Of a stretch of DNA of 64,000 nucleotides, positions 52,435 to 60,277 are shown in pieces. How positions within the stretch are numbered: position 1 is the stretch's first letter; each line of letters begins with the position of its first letter. The position numbers and the translations under genes were made by a program. This DNA is from Roseovarius gahaiensis (GTDB lineage Bacteria > Pseudomonadota > Alphaproteobacteria > Rhodobacterales > Rhodobacteraceae): positions 62,001-126,000 of the forward strand of contig NZ_JAAORB010000004.1 of assembly GCF_011601345.1 (NCBI RefSeq). The letters run 5' to 3'. Below the pieces are notes generated by a model. The model had not been told where the DNA came from, did no database searches, and was given only the letters and a program-made list of their open reading frames with translations.

Positions 52435-53198
52435 GTGATCTTCTCGGACATGGCGCCGCCATCCGGCCCGTCCTGACGCATGGCCGCTAATTTTTCAGGT
52501 GTGGTTGGCTGAAATTCAACCTCGTCACCGGGGCGCAGCACAAAGGGCGTGTCGGCCTCGGGCCGGAACAGCCGAAACGCCGTTTGCCCGATATGCCGCC
52601 ATCCGGTTGGGGTGCTGACAGAAAACAGAACAAGCTGCCGGATCGCCACCGTCAGCGCGCCTTCGGGCACGCGCTCGGTCAGGGTCTTTTGGCGGGGGAT
52701 GTTCCATGCCTCGTCCAACGCGCCCAAATAGGGCTGACCGGGGGCAAAGCCGATGGTCTGCACCCGCACCCGCGTGCCCGAGATCGAGGCAATGGCCTCG
52801 GCCTCGGTCAGCCCTGCGGCTTGCGCCGCCTCGGATAATTGCGGGGCCAGATCGGTGCCATAGACCGTCGGAATGCGCCACAGGCGGCGACCTTGTGGCA
52901 GATCGGCCTGATACCAATCACGGCTGTCCAGCAGGCGGCGCAAGTGGTTTTGCAGATCGCTGTGGTTGATCCAAAGCGGATCAAACCGGACATAGGCCGA
53001 GACCAGCGAAGTTGAACATTCTTCAACCCCGTCCCAACCTTCGGCTTCGATCGCGGCACGCAGGGCCAGCGCCGCACGGTTGGCGGGTTCGGTCAACTGG
53101 TCACCAAAGCTGACCAGCAGGCCAACCACACCCACGGTGCGAATGCGGGGCCAGCCCGTGGCGTCTTGGGGTCCGGTTTCGGCGGGGTGCGATGTCAT
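52431..53198 (-). CDS. pxpB: 5-oxoprolinase subunit B (KipI family)
   Basis: A 255-residue protein of the KipI/AHS1 family with GVVGLLVSFGDQLTEPANRAALALRAAIE, STSLVSAYVRFDPL, the conserved VQTIGFAPGQPYLGALDE and LFSVSTPTGWRHIGQTAFRLFRPEADTPFVLRPGDEVEF. It is the first Pxp gene, 52 bp after the TRAP large permease gene, and completes the set PxpBCA. Confidence 0.93.
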   Translation of the reverse strand: MTSHPAETGPQDATGWPRIRTVGVVGLLVSFGDQLTEPANRAALALRAAIEAEGWDGVEECSTSLVSAYVRFDPLWINHSDLQNHLRRLLDSRDWYQADLPQGRRLWRIPTVYGTDLAPQLSEAAQAAGLTEAEAIASISGTRVRVQTIGFAPGQPYLGALDEAWNIPRQKTLTERVPEGALTVAIRQLVLFSVSTPTGWRHIGQTAFRLFRPEADTPFVLRPGDEVEFQPTTPEKLAAMRQDGPDGGAMSEKIT

Positions 53199-53249
53199 AT
53201 GACCATGCTGTCTGGTTTCGGGTTGCGTGGGGCGTCAGCGGCGCAAGGC

Positions 53250-54536
53250 TCAGGGCTGAACGGCACCCGGAAGATAAAGCGCGATTTGCGGAAAGGCGAT
53301 CAAGGCCATCGCCATCAGGAACATGGCGAACACGTAAGGCAGTGCGCCCAGCATCACATCGCCCATTTTCCCCGATTTGCGCGCGCCCTGCACCACGTAC
53401 AGGTTCAGACCCACAGGTGGGGTGATCAGGGCCATTTCGATCAATACGATCATCAAGATACCGAACCAGATCGGATCATAGCCCAATTGCACCACCAGCG
53501 GCACGATGATCGGGATCGTGACCACCATCAGCGACAGGGTTTCGATGAAAAAGCCCAACACGATATAAATGCCGACGATCACAAAGATCGTCATCAACGG
53601 CGTCAGGCCCAGCCCCTCAAGAAAGGCGCGCAATTCCTGCCCCAGCCCGGCCGAGGCCAGCGTGAAGTTCAGGAAAGACGCCCCCAGAACGACCAGCATG
53701 ATCATTGAGGTGATCTTGATCGTGCCCAACAGGCTTTCGGTCAGCATGCCAACCGATACCCCCCCGAACACCGCTGCAATGACCAGCGCCCCGGCAACGC
53801 CCACCGCGGCGGCCTCGGTCGGGGTGGCCCAGCCCTTGTAGATCGTGCCGATAATAACCGTGAACAGCAGGATGATCGGCACCAGATGCGCCAGCGCACG
53901 CAGCATCACCGGCAGCGCGAACAGCCGTTGTTCACCGCCCAGCTCGGGGCGGATCATGCAGATGATCGCCGTCATCACGATAAAGGCCAGCGCAAGGCCG
54001 ATACCCGGCACCAACCCGGCCAAAAACAATTGCGGAATCGAGGTTTGCGTCAGAAAGCCATAAACGATCAGGTTGATCGACGGCGGAATCATGATGCCCA
54101 ACGTGCCGCCTGCCGCAATCGCACCGGAAAACAGTTTTGGATCATAGCCCAGCTTTTCGGCTTGTGGCATCGCCACCGTGGCCACGGTGGCGGCGGTTGC
54201 CACCGAACTGCCCGAGGTGGCCGAGAACATCGTTGCGGTTGCGACATTGGCATGGACCAGACCGCCCGGCAGCCATGAGATCCATTTATCAAGCGCCGCA
54301 TAGGTGCGCCCGGCCACGCCGCTGCGCACAAGAATTTCGCCCAACAGCACGAAAAACGGAATGGCGATCAGCGTGGCGTTATTCGAGGTAGACCACACCA
54401 TGTTGCCCAAGCCACGGGTCAGCGGAAAGGCGCTAAAGAACGTATCCACGCCAAAGCCCAACAGGAATAGAACAATTCCCACCGGGATCGACAGGCTAAG
54501 CAGGGCCAGCAGGCCAACCGAGACATAGGTGATCAT
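53250..54536 (-). CDS. TRAP transporter large permease DctM
   Basis: From the ATG at 54536 (MITYVSVGLLALLSLSIPVGIVLFLLGFG) the protein has 428 residues with about twelve helices. Motifs: NNATLIAIPFFVLLGEILVRSGVAGR, FSATSGSSVATAATVATVAMPQAEKLGYDPKLFSGAIAAGGTLGIMIPPSINLIVYGF and ALITPPVGLNLYVVQGA. It lies between dctQ (four-base overlap) and pxpB, so the substrate is probably D-glutamate, 5-oxoproline or a related acid. Confidence 0.92.
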   Translation of the reverse strand: MITYVSVGLLALLSLSIPVGIVLFLLGFGVDTFFSAFPLTRGLGNMVWSTSNNATLIAIPFFVLLGEILVRSGVAGRTYAALDKWISWLPGGLVHANVATATMFSATSGSSVATAATVATVAMPQAEKLGYDPKLFSGAIAAGGTLGIMIPPSINLIVYGFLTQTSIPQLFLAGLVPGIGLALAFIVMTAIICMIRPELGGEQRLFALPVMLRALAHLVPIILLFTVIIGTIYKGWATPTEAAAVGVAGALVIAAVFGGVSVGMLTESLLGTIKITSMIMLVVLGASFLNFTLASAGLGQELRAFLEGLGLTPLMTIFVIVGIYIVLGFFIETLSLMVVTIPIIVPLVVQLGYDPIWFGILMIVLIEMALITPPVGLNLYVVQGARKSGKMGDVMLGALPYVFAMFLMAMALIAFPQIALYLPGAVQP

Positions 54537-55084
54537 TTCAACACCTCCTGCTCTTCGCCAAAGGCGCCGATTGCGGCCTCGGACGCTTTGAACCGGCCGC
54601 GCGCGACCAACGTCAAGGCCGCCAAAAACGTCAGCCACGACATGATTGCAAACCATGCCCAGCCCGCGAACCATGGCACGTGCACCCACCACAAGGGGGT
54701 TTCCAACGGGGTATTGGCCCGTGACCCGACCGAAAGCGACCGCTCTAGCACAGGCCAGCATTTGACGGCGATCAAGCTGACAGTGGCCGCCAGCACCACC
54801 ATTGCCAACAGATCGAACAAAGACCGACCCAAGGCGCCAACGCGCCCACGGATCAGATCAATCCGCACATGGCCCAGTTCCAGCAGGGCATATGCCATGC
54901 CCCATGACGTGGCGATGGCCATGGCATAGCCGCTGATTTCATCGGTTCCACCGAAAGAGGCCCCCAATTGCCGCAGCCCGATATCCAACAACACAACCGC
55001 GGCACAGGCCAGAAGCATGATGCCAACAGCTATGGCAACGCCCCGGTTCAGGCTACGCAGTGTTTTCAGAAGTCGCTCTGCCAT
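54533..55084 (-). CDS. TRAP transporter small permease DctQ
   Basis: A 183-residue protein with four transmembrane helices and the DctQ segment GTDEISGYAMAIATSWGMAYALLELGHVRIDLIRGRVG. It overlaps the large permease gene by four bases and follows the binding-protein gene by 29 bp. It is the small membrane subunit of the transporter serving the 5-oxoproline module. Confidence 0.9.
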   Translation of the reverse strand: MAERLLKTLRSLNRGVAIAVGIMLLACAAVVLLDIGLRQLGASFGGTDEISGYAMAIATSWGMAYALLELGHVRIDLIRGRVGALGRSLFDLLAMVVLAATVSLIAVKCWPVLERSLSVGSRANTPLETPLWWVHVPWFAGWAWFAIMSWLTFLAALTLVARGRFKASEAAIGAFGEEQEVLK

Positions 55085-55113
55085 CGGGGGCCTCTTTCGT
55101 TCAGTGCCAGGTC

Positions 55114-56151
55114 TTATTCGGTGGGGATGCTGACACCGACCACTTCACCAACCGACGCGTTCCAGCGCTGCGCCCAATCGGCACCGGCGCGATCCGCCCA
55201 ATCAGGCAGCACTTCGGTCACAAGGATCTCGCGTGCATTTTCGAAATCGGCATCCGACACCTCGACCAGCGTCATATCGCGCGCGTCACCGGCCGGGCAT
55301 TCGCCATTGCCGGTCAGGCAGGCAATATCATTAACCAACGCATCCTGTGCGACGGCCCATGCGGGATCTTCGAATTCGGTCTTGATCTGGCTTTCGATCA
55401 GGCTTTGCGTGTCGGCATCAAGGCTTTGCCACTTGTCCATATTGATCGCGGTGACAACCGGATCCCATCCACCCAGCGGAATGGGCAGCAGATGTGTCGA
55501 AACTTCCCACCATCCGGCGCTATACCCCGATCCGGCGCCAGTGACGGCGCAATCAACCACGCCTTTTTGCAGCGCGCCCGGCACTTCGGAAAAGCTGACA
55601 TTCACGCCCTCGGCGCCCAGCGCCTCAAGAAACTTGGCCGTCATGCGTCCCGAGGCCCGCACCTTGAGCCCCTCAAGATCATCAAGGCTGTTGACCTCGG
55701 CATTGCAGAACACAACCTGCGGTGGGTAAGGCGCAATCGCCAGCACATGGCTGTTGAACGTGTCGCGATAGATGTCTTCCACCATCGGGCGCGCGGTATC
55801 GACCATGGCGCGGGCCTCATCGGCGGATAGGGCGACCAATGGAACGTCAAGGCTTTCCAGCGCGGGCGAGTCGGCCACGGCGTAATCGGCCACGGTCATT
55901 GCCACGTCATAGACGCCCTGCCCCAACAGGCGATACACGTCGGCCACGCCCAAGTTCATCTCGCCATGGGTGGTCAGGGACACGTTGATCGACCCACCGG
56001 AGGCCTCGGGCAGCGTTTCTGTCCAAAACGGTGTCTCGAACTGCTTGTGCAGTGGCAGGCTGGACCAACTGCCGACGACCGACAGGTCTTGTGCGGCCAA
56101 AGGCGTGGCCGCAATCGCTGCGGCGGCGGCTGTTGTCAGAATATGTTTCAT
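55114..56151 (-). CDS. TRAP transporter solute-binding protein DctP
   Basis: The start at 56151 (MKHILTTAAAAAIAATPLAAQ) has GGAG six bases upstream and gives a clean signal peptide; a start four codons earlier is also open. The mature protein (about 324 residues) has LPEASGGSINVSLTTHGEMNLGVADVYRLLGQGVYDVAM, GLKVRASGRMTAKFLEALGA and EVPGALQKGVVDCAVTGAGSGYSAG. The arginine in KVRASG is the usual carboxylate clamp. It should supply substrate to the adjacent hydro-lyase and PxpBCA enzymes. Confidence 0.9.
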   Translation of the reverse strand: MKHILTTAAAAAIAATPLAAQDLSVVGSWSSLPLHKQFETPFWTETLPEASGGSINVSLTTHGEMNLGVADVYRLLGQGVYDVAMTVADYAVADSPALESLDVPLVALSADEARAMVDTARPMVEDIYRDTFNSHVLAIAPYPPQVVFCNAEVNSLDDLEGLKVRASGRMTAKFLEALGAEGVNVSFSEVPGALQKGVVDCAVTGAGSGYSAGWWEVSTHLLPIPLGGWDPVVTAINMDKWQSLDADTQSLIESQIKTEFEDPAWAVAQDALVNDIACLTGNGECPAGDARDMTLVEVSDADFENAREILVTEVLPDWADRAGADWAQRWNASVGEVVGVSIPTE

Positions 56152-56187
56152 CTTATTCTCCATGTTGGTTGTGGTGTTGTGTTCGCA

Positions 56188-57018
56188 TCAAGCATCGGCG
56201 GACATCTGAGGCGCGATCACCGGAACTTCGGCATCTTCCGGCACATCGGCAATCAGCATGTGACCGGGTTTATGCGTGATACAAAGCGGCAATTGCGCTT
56301 GTTCGACCGCCACTTGCGGTGTCACGCCACAAGCCCAGAACATCGGCACCTCGTCGCGGCCAATCGGGGCCGCATCGCCCCAATCGGGGCAGGAGGTATC
56401 TGTAATGCCGATCTGCGCCGGATCACCGATATGCACCGGCCCGCCGTGGGCCAAGGGATAGCGCCGCGAAATGGCGGCTACATCATCGACATGCGCGGCA
56501 GGAATGGCGCGCATGCTGACCACCATCTTGCCCGAAAACCGCCCCGCCGGAACAGTCTCAATATTGCTGCGGAACATCGGCACCGTGGTGTTGTGCCGGA
56601 TATGCCAAAGCGGCACGCCCGCGCGTTGGACGGCATGTTCGAAGGTGAAAGAACACCCCAGCGCAAAGGCGACCATATCATCGCTCCACAGGTCAAGGAT
56701 GTTATCGGCAGACCCATCCAATTTGCCATCACGGTAAATATTGTAGGCCGGCACATCGCTGCGAATGTCGATATCGCGGCCCAAGGTGTGCATCATCGGG
56801 TTTCCGGTGTCGGAGACACCGGTTAACGGGCACGGCTTGGGGTTGCGCTGACAATAGCGCATGAAGTCCAAGGCATAAGCCTCGGGCATGATCACCACAT
56901 TGGCCTGCAAGCAACCAGCCCCCAACCCAGCCGTCTGTCCACTATAGCGACCCGACCGGATCGCGGCACGCACGTCACCCGCGCCTGAGCCCTGCAAGTG
57001 TTCGTATGTGATGTCCAA
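56188..57018 (-). CDS. DUF1445 family hydro-lyase (D-glutamate cyclase-like)
   Basis: The best start is TTG at 57018 (MDITYEHLQGSGAGDVRAAIRSGRYSGQTAGLGAGCLQANVVIMP), with GGAGG about nine bases upstream; it gives 276 residues. Conserved features are PKPCPLTGVSDTGNP, VAFALGCSFTFEHAV, RHNTTVPMFRSN, HGGPVHIGDPAQIGI and VPMFWACGVTPQVA. Family members include YcsI and the D-glutamate cyclase DGLUCY, which turns D-glutamate into 5-oxo-D-proline. The PxpBCA genes in the same operon fit this reaction. Confidence 0.88.
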   Translation of the reverse strand: MDITYEHLQGSGAGDVRAAIRSGRYSGQTAGLGAGCLQANVVIMPEAYALDFMRYCQRNPKPCPLTGVSDTGNPMMHTLGRDIDIRSDVPAYNIYRDGKLDGSADNILDLWSDDMVAFALGCSFTFEHAVQRAGVPLWHIRHNTTVPMFRSNIETVPAGRFSGKMVVSMRAIPAAHVDDVAAISRRYPLAHGGPVHIGDPAQIGITDTSCPDWGDAAPIGRDEVPMFWACGVTPQVAVEQAQLPLCITHKPGHMLIADVPEDAEVPVIAPQMSADA

Positions 57019-57109
57019 TTGGCAGCCCTCCGATACAATGTGCAGGATCACCAAAGAAGACAATAAACGCAAATCGAATAAAATTTACAGTTGATATAAA
57101 ATATTTTTA

Positions 57110-57997
57110 TCACTGATCGTAGTTCAATGCGATTTTCAAGGCGGTTTGCGCGGCTGTCGTCACGATCGGGCTTCGCGGTTCCCCCATGTAGGACGCAGAA
57201 AAGCGCAGCGGCTGCGGATGCCAGCCGGGATCAAATTCGGTGATCCGGCCTGTCGCCACATACCTGGCCCCCAAGGCCCGCGGCAACGCGGCCACGCCCA
57301 AACCCGCCTCGACCAGACGAAAGCAAGCTGACAGGGACGAAGATGGAAACAATGTCACGCCGGGCCCAACGCGTTCGAACAGTTCCGCCTTCAATTCCCG
57401 ATGTGGGCGGGTGTTGCGGGCATAGGTGATCACCGGGCGCGCAAAATAACTGTTGGGCTGATCAGGCGCGTCCTGACCAACGGCGCGATACCACGCCAAA
57501 TCAAACCCCGGCAGTTCGATATTATCAACGGAAAAGTCTGATACCGGCCCCAACAGAATGGCCAGATCAATCTCGCGGTCCAACAAAGCGGCACGCAGAT
57601 TGATCGAGATATCAACATTGATTTCGATCTCAAGCTGAGGATAGCGTTGGTGCAGTTCGGCAATCAGATCCGGCAGCCAGCATTGGGCGATGGTCTCGGA
57701 CACGCCCAGCCGCAGATGCCCCTCCACGCCTGTCGGGTCGATCACGTCTTGGGCCACCAACTCGCTGAGCTGCTCAAATTGCTCGGCATATTTCAACAAT
57801 AGCTCACCACGCTTGGTCAGGCGCAAACTGCTTCCGGTGCGATCGAACAGCTCGGTCGAAAGAGAGCGTTCAAGATTGCGGATGCGCGTCGTGACAGCAG
57901 GCTGGGTTAGATTCAGCATCTTCGACGCCTTGCCCACCCCACCCAGACGGACGACGGACAAAAATGTCTTGAGCTGTTCCAGATTGATTCGCGACAT
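57110..57997 (-). CDS. LysR family transcriptional regulator of the 5-oxoproline module
   Basis: From the ATG at 57997 (MSRINLEQLKTFLSVVRLGGVGKASKMLNLTQPAVTTRIRNLERSLSTELFDRTG) the protein has about 295 residues; two further in-frame starts lie just upstream. It has a standard LTTR helix-turn-helix and effector domain. It is upstream of and co-directional with the hydro-lyase-TRAP-Pxp operon, with 91 bp between them. An insertion sequence begins about 95 bp upstream of its start and may have separated it from its native promoter. Confidence 0.88.
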   Translation of the reverse strand: MSRINLEQLKTFLSVVRLGGVGKASKMLNLTQPAVTTRIRNLERSLSTELFDRTGSSLRLTKRGELLLKYAEQFEQLSELVAQDVIDPTGVEGHLRLGVSETIAQCWLPDLIAELHQRYPQLEIEINVDISINLRAALLDREIDLAILLGPVSDFSVDNIELPGFDLAWYRAVGQDAPDQPNSYFARPVITYARNTRPHRELKAELFERVGPGVTLFPSSSLSACFRLVEAGLGVAALPRALGARYVATGRITEFDPGWHPQPLRFSASYMGEPRSPIVTTAAQTALKIALNYDQ

Positions 57998-58083
57998 GAC
58001 CATCACCATACAAAGCGCGTGCGCCGAAACCCACAGGCCAGTGCCGGATCAGGAGCGCGATCACCACACGACCCAAGTCAGCC

Positions 58084-58091
58084 TACCGTTC
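58084..58091. repeat. target-site duplication, left copy
   Basis: TACCGTTC immediately precedes the insertion sequence; the identical 8-mer follows it at 60278-60285. Confidence 0.9.
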
Positions 58092-58112
58092 GGTAGTGTC
58101 TCAGTTTGAAAT
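58092..58112 (+). repeat. terminal inverted repeat, left (IRL)
   Basis: The 21-bp sequence is the exact reverse complement of 60257-60277; pairing stops at the next base on each side. Confidence 0.95.
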
Positions 58113-58182
58113 CAGGGAGTCTTTATATGGCTCAACGCAATCTTAACCTCTTACATACATTGTCACGCCCGCGCGATGCGCT

Positions 58183-58214
58183 CTTGTCAGTGTCACGACA
58201 AGCTTACATATATT
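58183..58214 (+). promoter_or_regulatory. predicted promoter and operator dyad of the IS cargo operon
   Basis: TTGTCA (58184-58189) and TATATT (58209-58214) lie 19 bp apart and could be -35 and -10. The -35 overlaps a CTTGTC-N8-GACAAG inverted repeat (58183-58202), as expected for an autoregulated toxin-antitoxin operon. TGTCACG is also repeated at 58161 and 58191. Prediction only. Confidence 0.45.
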
Positions 58215-58274
58215 GCCTAGATGTGGTAACAAGCATCTTAGGCGGCATTAGACCGCACGCACAGGAGGAAGACG

Positions 58275-58493
58275 ATGCCAAAAGGACCGCAAGGCCAAAA
58301 GCGCCCAGCGGACGTGATCGGCAATGCTGTCCACATTGCAAAGATCGCAACGGGCGAGATCGAAGAAACAACACTGAAACAACCGGCCAAGCGCAAGAGC
58401 GGTTTGGCGGGCGCGAAGGCGCGTCAGGACAACACCACGGACGCCCAGCGCTCAGAGATCGCGCGCAAGGCCGCAGACGCGAGGTGGAAGTGA
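58275..58493 (+). CDS. small basic IS cargo protein
   Basis: A 72-residue lysine/arginine-rich protein (MPKGPQGQKRPADVIGNAVHIAKIATGEIEE...) with a C-terminal AGAKARQDNTTDAQRSEIARKAADARWK helix, a pattern common in small basic, possibly nucleic-acid-binding proteins. AGGAGG at 58263-58268 gives an ideal ribosome binding site. Its TGA stop shares a base with the start of the Panacea-domain gene (TGATG), so translation is coupled. I do not know its function; it may be an accessory antitoxin or DNA-binding partner. Confidence 0.8.
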   Translation: MPKGPQGQKRPADVIGNAVHIAKIATGEIEETTLKQPAKRKSGLAGAKARQDNTTDAQRSEIARKAADARWK

Positions 58494-59023
58494 TGGCTGC
58501 GCCTTATACCCCTCTTGCTATCGCGAATGAGTTCATTGACCGTCACGGCGAGCCCTATGGCTTGGAGCATATGAAGCTTCAAAAGCTTGTTTACTGCTCT
58601 TACGGCTATTGGCTCGGGCATTACGGTTTGGAGGGCTCGCGCCTTACTTCCGAGGGGCCTCAGATTTGGAAGTTTGGCCCAGTGTTCCCAAGCCTTTATC
58701 ACGCATTGAAGCTTTTTGGCAGGCGCGAGATTGATGCGCCTCAATCTGCATCTCCGTTTGGAGAGCCTGATAGGGTTGATGAAGGAGATCGGGAAGTTCT
58801 CAATCTTATTGATTGGGTATGGGACAGATATGGCCACATGACGAGCTTTTCTTTGTCTGATTTAACCCACCGCCCCGGCACTCCTTGGCATAAAGTTGCA
58901 CAGGAGAACAACTTTAGAGTTGCTCAAAACACACCGATCCCGGACGAGTATATTCACGAAGAGTTTTGCCGTCTGCTGACAGAAGTTGATGCCGATGGCG
59001 AAAATCAAAGAAAAACAGGTTGA
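58493..59023 (+). CDS. Panacea/SocA-domain protein (DUF4065, antitoxin-type)
   Basis: From the ATG at 58493 (MAAPYTPLAIANEFIDRHGEPYGLEHMKLQKLVYCSYGYWLGHYG) the protein has 176 residues. The family core is LQKLVYCSYGYWLGHYG...LTSEGPQIWKFGPVFPSLYHALKLFG, followed by a helical C-terminus. Panacea (PanA) and SocA domains are antitoxin modules that neutralise many unrelated toxins, including small membrane-active ones. The frame is open upstream to 58106, but the coupling start at 58493 and the good start of the family justify this choice. It overlaps the next small gene by 29 bases. Confidence 0.88.
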   Translation: MAAPYTPLAIANEFIDRHGEPYGLEHMKLQKLVYCSYGYWLGHYGLEGSRLTSEGPQIWKFGPVFPSLYHALKLFGRREIDAPQSASPFGEPDRVDEGDREVLNLIDWVWDRYGHMTSFSLSDLTHRPGTPWHKVAQENNFRVAQNTPIPDEYIHEEFCRLLTEVDADGENQRKTG

Positions 59024-59225
59024 TCTCGAGCGCGACCCGACGCCTGAAGCGGAGGCGTCAGGAACGTTTGAGTCTCCGGAAGAAAGAGCGGCTCAGGCCC
59101 GACATAATCGGGATATGGAAACCCTTTCGGCGCAGCAAGGCCCCATCGGGAGGTTGATAGGCTCGGATGATAGTTCGCTCAACTTGAGCTTCATTCTTCT
59201 TATGGTTGGGTTTTTTGCGCTTTGA
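58995..59225 (+). CDS. small membrane protein of the IS cargo, ended by an in-frame TGA
   Basis: From the ATG at 58995 (MAKIKEKQVDLERDPTPEAEASGTFESPEERAAQARHNRDME...) the product has 76 residues: a charged N-terminal part and a hydrophobic C-terminus LNLSFILLMVGFFAL. AGAAG nine bases upstream is a weak ribosome binding site; an alternative ATG is at 58989. The start lies inside the Panacea gene, so the two are coupled. The frame continues after one TGA with clearly protein-like sequence to 59336, so the product is probably truncated. It is a candidate toxin partner of the Panacea protein by position and type only. Confidence 0.65.
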   Translation: MAKIKEKQVDLERDPTPEAEASGTFESPEERAAQARHNRDMETLSAQQGPIGRLIGSDDSSLNLSFILLMVGFFAL

Positions 59226-59336
59226 GTGATTGGGTTTGCGTCTATATGGGCTGAGAACCTCGGGACAGCGTTAGAGCGCCTACTGACCTTTCAGTTGACG
59301 GTAGCTGGCTACATATTCGGCAAGAAAACAAAGTGA
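59226..59336 (+). pseudogene. in-frame continuation of the small membrane protein beyond a TGA
   Basis: After the TGA at 59223-59225 the same frame reads VIGFASIWAENLGTALERLLTFQLT plus AGYIFGKKTK and stops at 59334-59336. This gives a second hydrophobic/amphipathic stretch and a basic end, which looks like the missing C-terminal part. Either a point mutation has broken the gene or the TGA is sometimes read through. Confidence 0.55.
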
Positions 59337-59380
59337 ACTTTTTGCTTGTTAAATAGGGCCTGCATACTTATATTCTAGGT

Positions 59381-60268
59381 ATGAACAAACTCGACACCAA
59401 AACCCGCTGCACCATCCTCAATATGCTTGTTGAGGGTTCTTCCATGCGCTCAATCAGCCGCATTACAGGCGTGTCGATCAATACCGTTTCCAAGCTGCTG
59501 GTGGACGCTGGTGAAGCGTGTGCGGCCTACCACGATGAAGCCGTGCGCAACGTGAACGCACAGCGCGTCCAGTGCGATGAAATCTGGTCTTTCGTCTACG
59601 CCAAGGACAAGAACGTAAAAACCGCTAAGGCCGCTCCTGATGGCGCTGGCGACGTGTGGACGTGGACGGCTATCGACGCTGATAGCAAGATGATTTTGGC
59701 TTACGAGATTGGTGACCGTTCGGCGGCAACGGCAATTGAGTTTATGGACGATCTGTGTGCCCGCCTTTCCAGCCGCGTGCAACTGACCACGGATGGCCGC
59801 CGCGCCTATCTGGAGGCCGTAGAAGGCGCGTTTGGTGGCGATGTGGACTATGCCCAGCTTATCAAGCTGTATGGCGATCTGGGCGGCAAAACAGCAGAGC
59901 GCAAGTATTCTCCGGCTGAGTGCACCGGGATTAAGAAGCGCGCTGTTGAAGGTCGCCACGACATGGCGCACGTCAGCACGTCATACGTTGAGCGCCAAAA
60001 CCTCACAATGCGCATGGGTATGCGCCGATTTACCCGCCTGACCAATGGCTTTTCCAAGAAGCTGGAAAACCACCTGCACATGCTTTCGCTCTACTTCGTG
60101 CACTACAATTTTGTGCGGGTTCACAAGAGCCTGCGCATGACAGCCGCGATGGCGGCTGGCGTGTCCGACACGCTGCACGATATGGAATGGATCGTGGGCC
60201 TGATCGACGCGCGCGCACCAGCACCTAAGAAGCGTGGCCCCTACAAAAAGAAATCAATTTCAAACTGA
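59381..60268 (+). CDS. IS1-like DDE transposase
   Basis: A 295-residue transposase with an N-terminal helix-turn-helix (LNMLVEGSSMRSISRITGVSINTVSKLLVDAG) and a DDE core: Asp66 in QCDEIWSF, Asp138 in LTTDGRRAYLEAVEGAFG and Glu204 in STSYVERQNLTMRMGMRRFTRLTNGFSKKLENH. The C-terminus is basic (KKRGPYKKK), and the final codons lie inside the right inverted repeat. The frame is intact, so the element may be active. Other three cargo genes are upstream on the same strand. Confidence 0.93.
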   Translation: MNKLDTKTRCTILNMLVEGSSMRSISRITGVSINTVSKLLVDAGEACAAYHDEAVRNVNAQRVQCDEIWSFVYAKDKNVKTAKAAPDGAGDVWTWTAIDADSKMILAYEIGDRSAATAIEFMDDLCARLSSRVQLTTDGRRAYLEAVEGAFGGDVDYAQLIKLYGDLGGKTAERKYSPAECTGIKKRAVEGRHDMAHVSTSYVERQNLTMRMGMRRFTRLTNGFSKKLENHLHMLSLYFVHYNFVRVHKSLRMTAAMAAGVSDTLHDMEWIVGLIDARAPAPKKRGPYKKKSISN

Positions 60269-60277
60269 GACACTACC
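60257..60277 (-). repeat. terminal inverted repeat, right (IRR)
   Basis: Exact 21-bp reverse complement of the left end. The last four codons of the transposase gene overlap it. Confidence 0.95.

Larger units (their letters stand above)
58092..60277 (+). mobile_element. 2,186-bp insertion sequence with IS1-like transposase and cargo genes
   Basis: Both ends carry a perfect 21-bp inverted repeat beginning GGTAGTGTCTCAG (58092-58112 and, inverted, 60257-60277), and 8-bp direct repeats TACCGTTC flank it, so the ends are certain. The element encodes a DDE transposase near the right end and three small genes in its left half. Cargo codon use is more AT-rich than the surrounding chromosome. The intact repeats and uninterrupted transposase point to recent insertion. 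The family is IS1-like by transposase pattern; an 8-bp duplication also fits IS1595-type elements, so classification needs a database search. Confidence 0.95.

Noticed and set aside
58106-58492. Upstream extension of the Panacea gene to 58106, giving 305 residues
   Set aside because: The extension covers the other-frame gene at 58275-58493, begins near the IS end and is not protein-like; the coupled ATG at 58493 fits the family start.
59223-59225. Selenocysteine at the TGA in the cargo membrane protein
   Set aside because: No SECIS-like hairpin is evident just downstream and the position lies in a hydrophobic helix with no redox motif; mutation or plain read-through is simpler.
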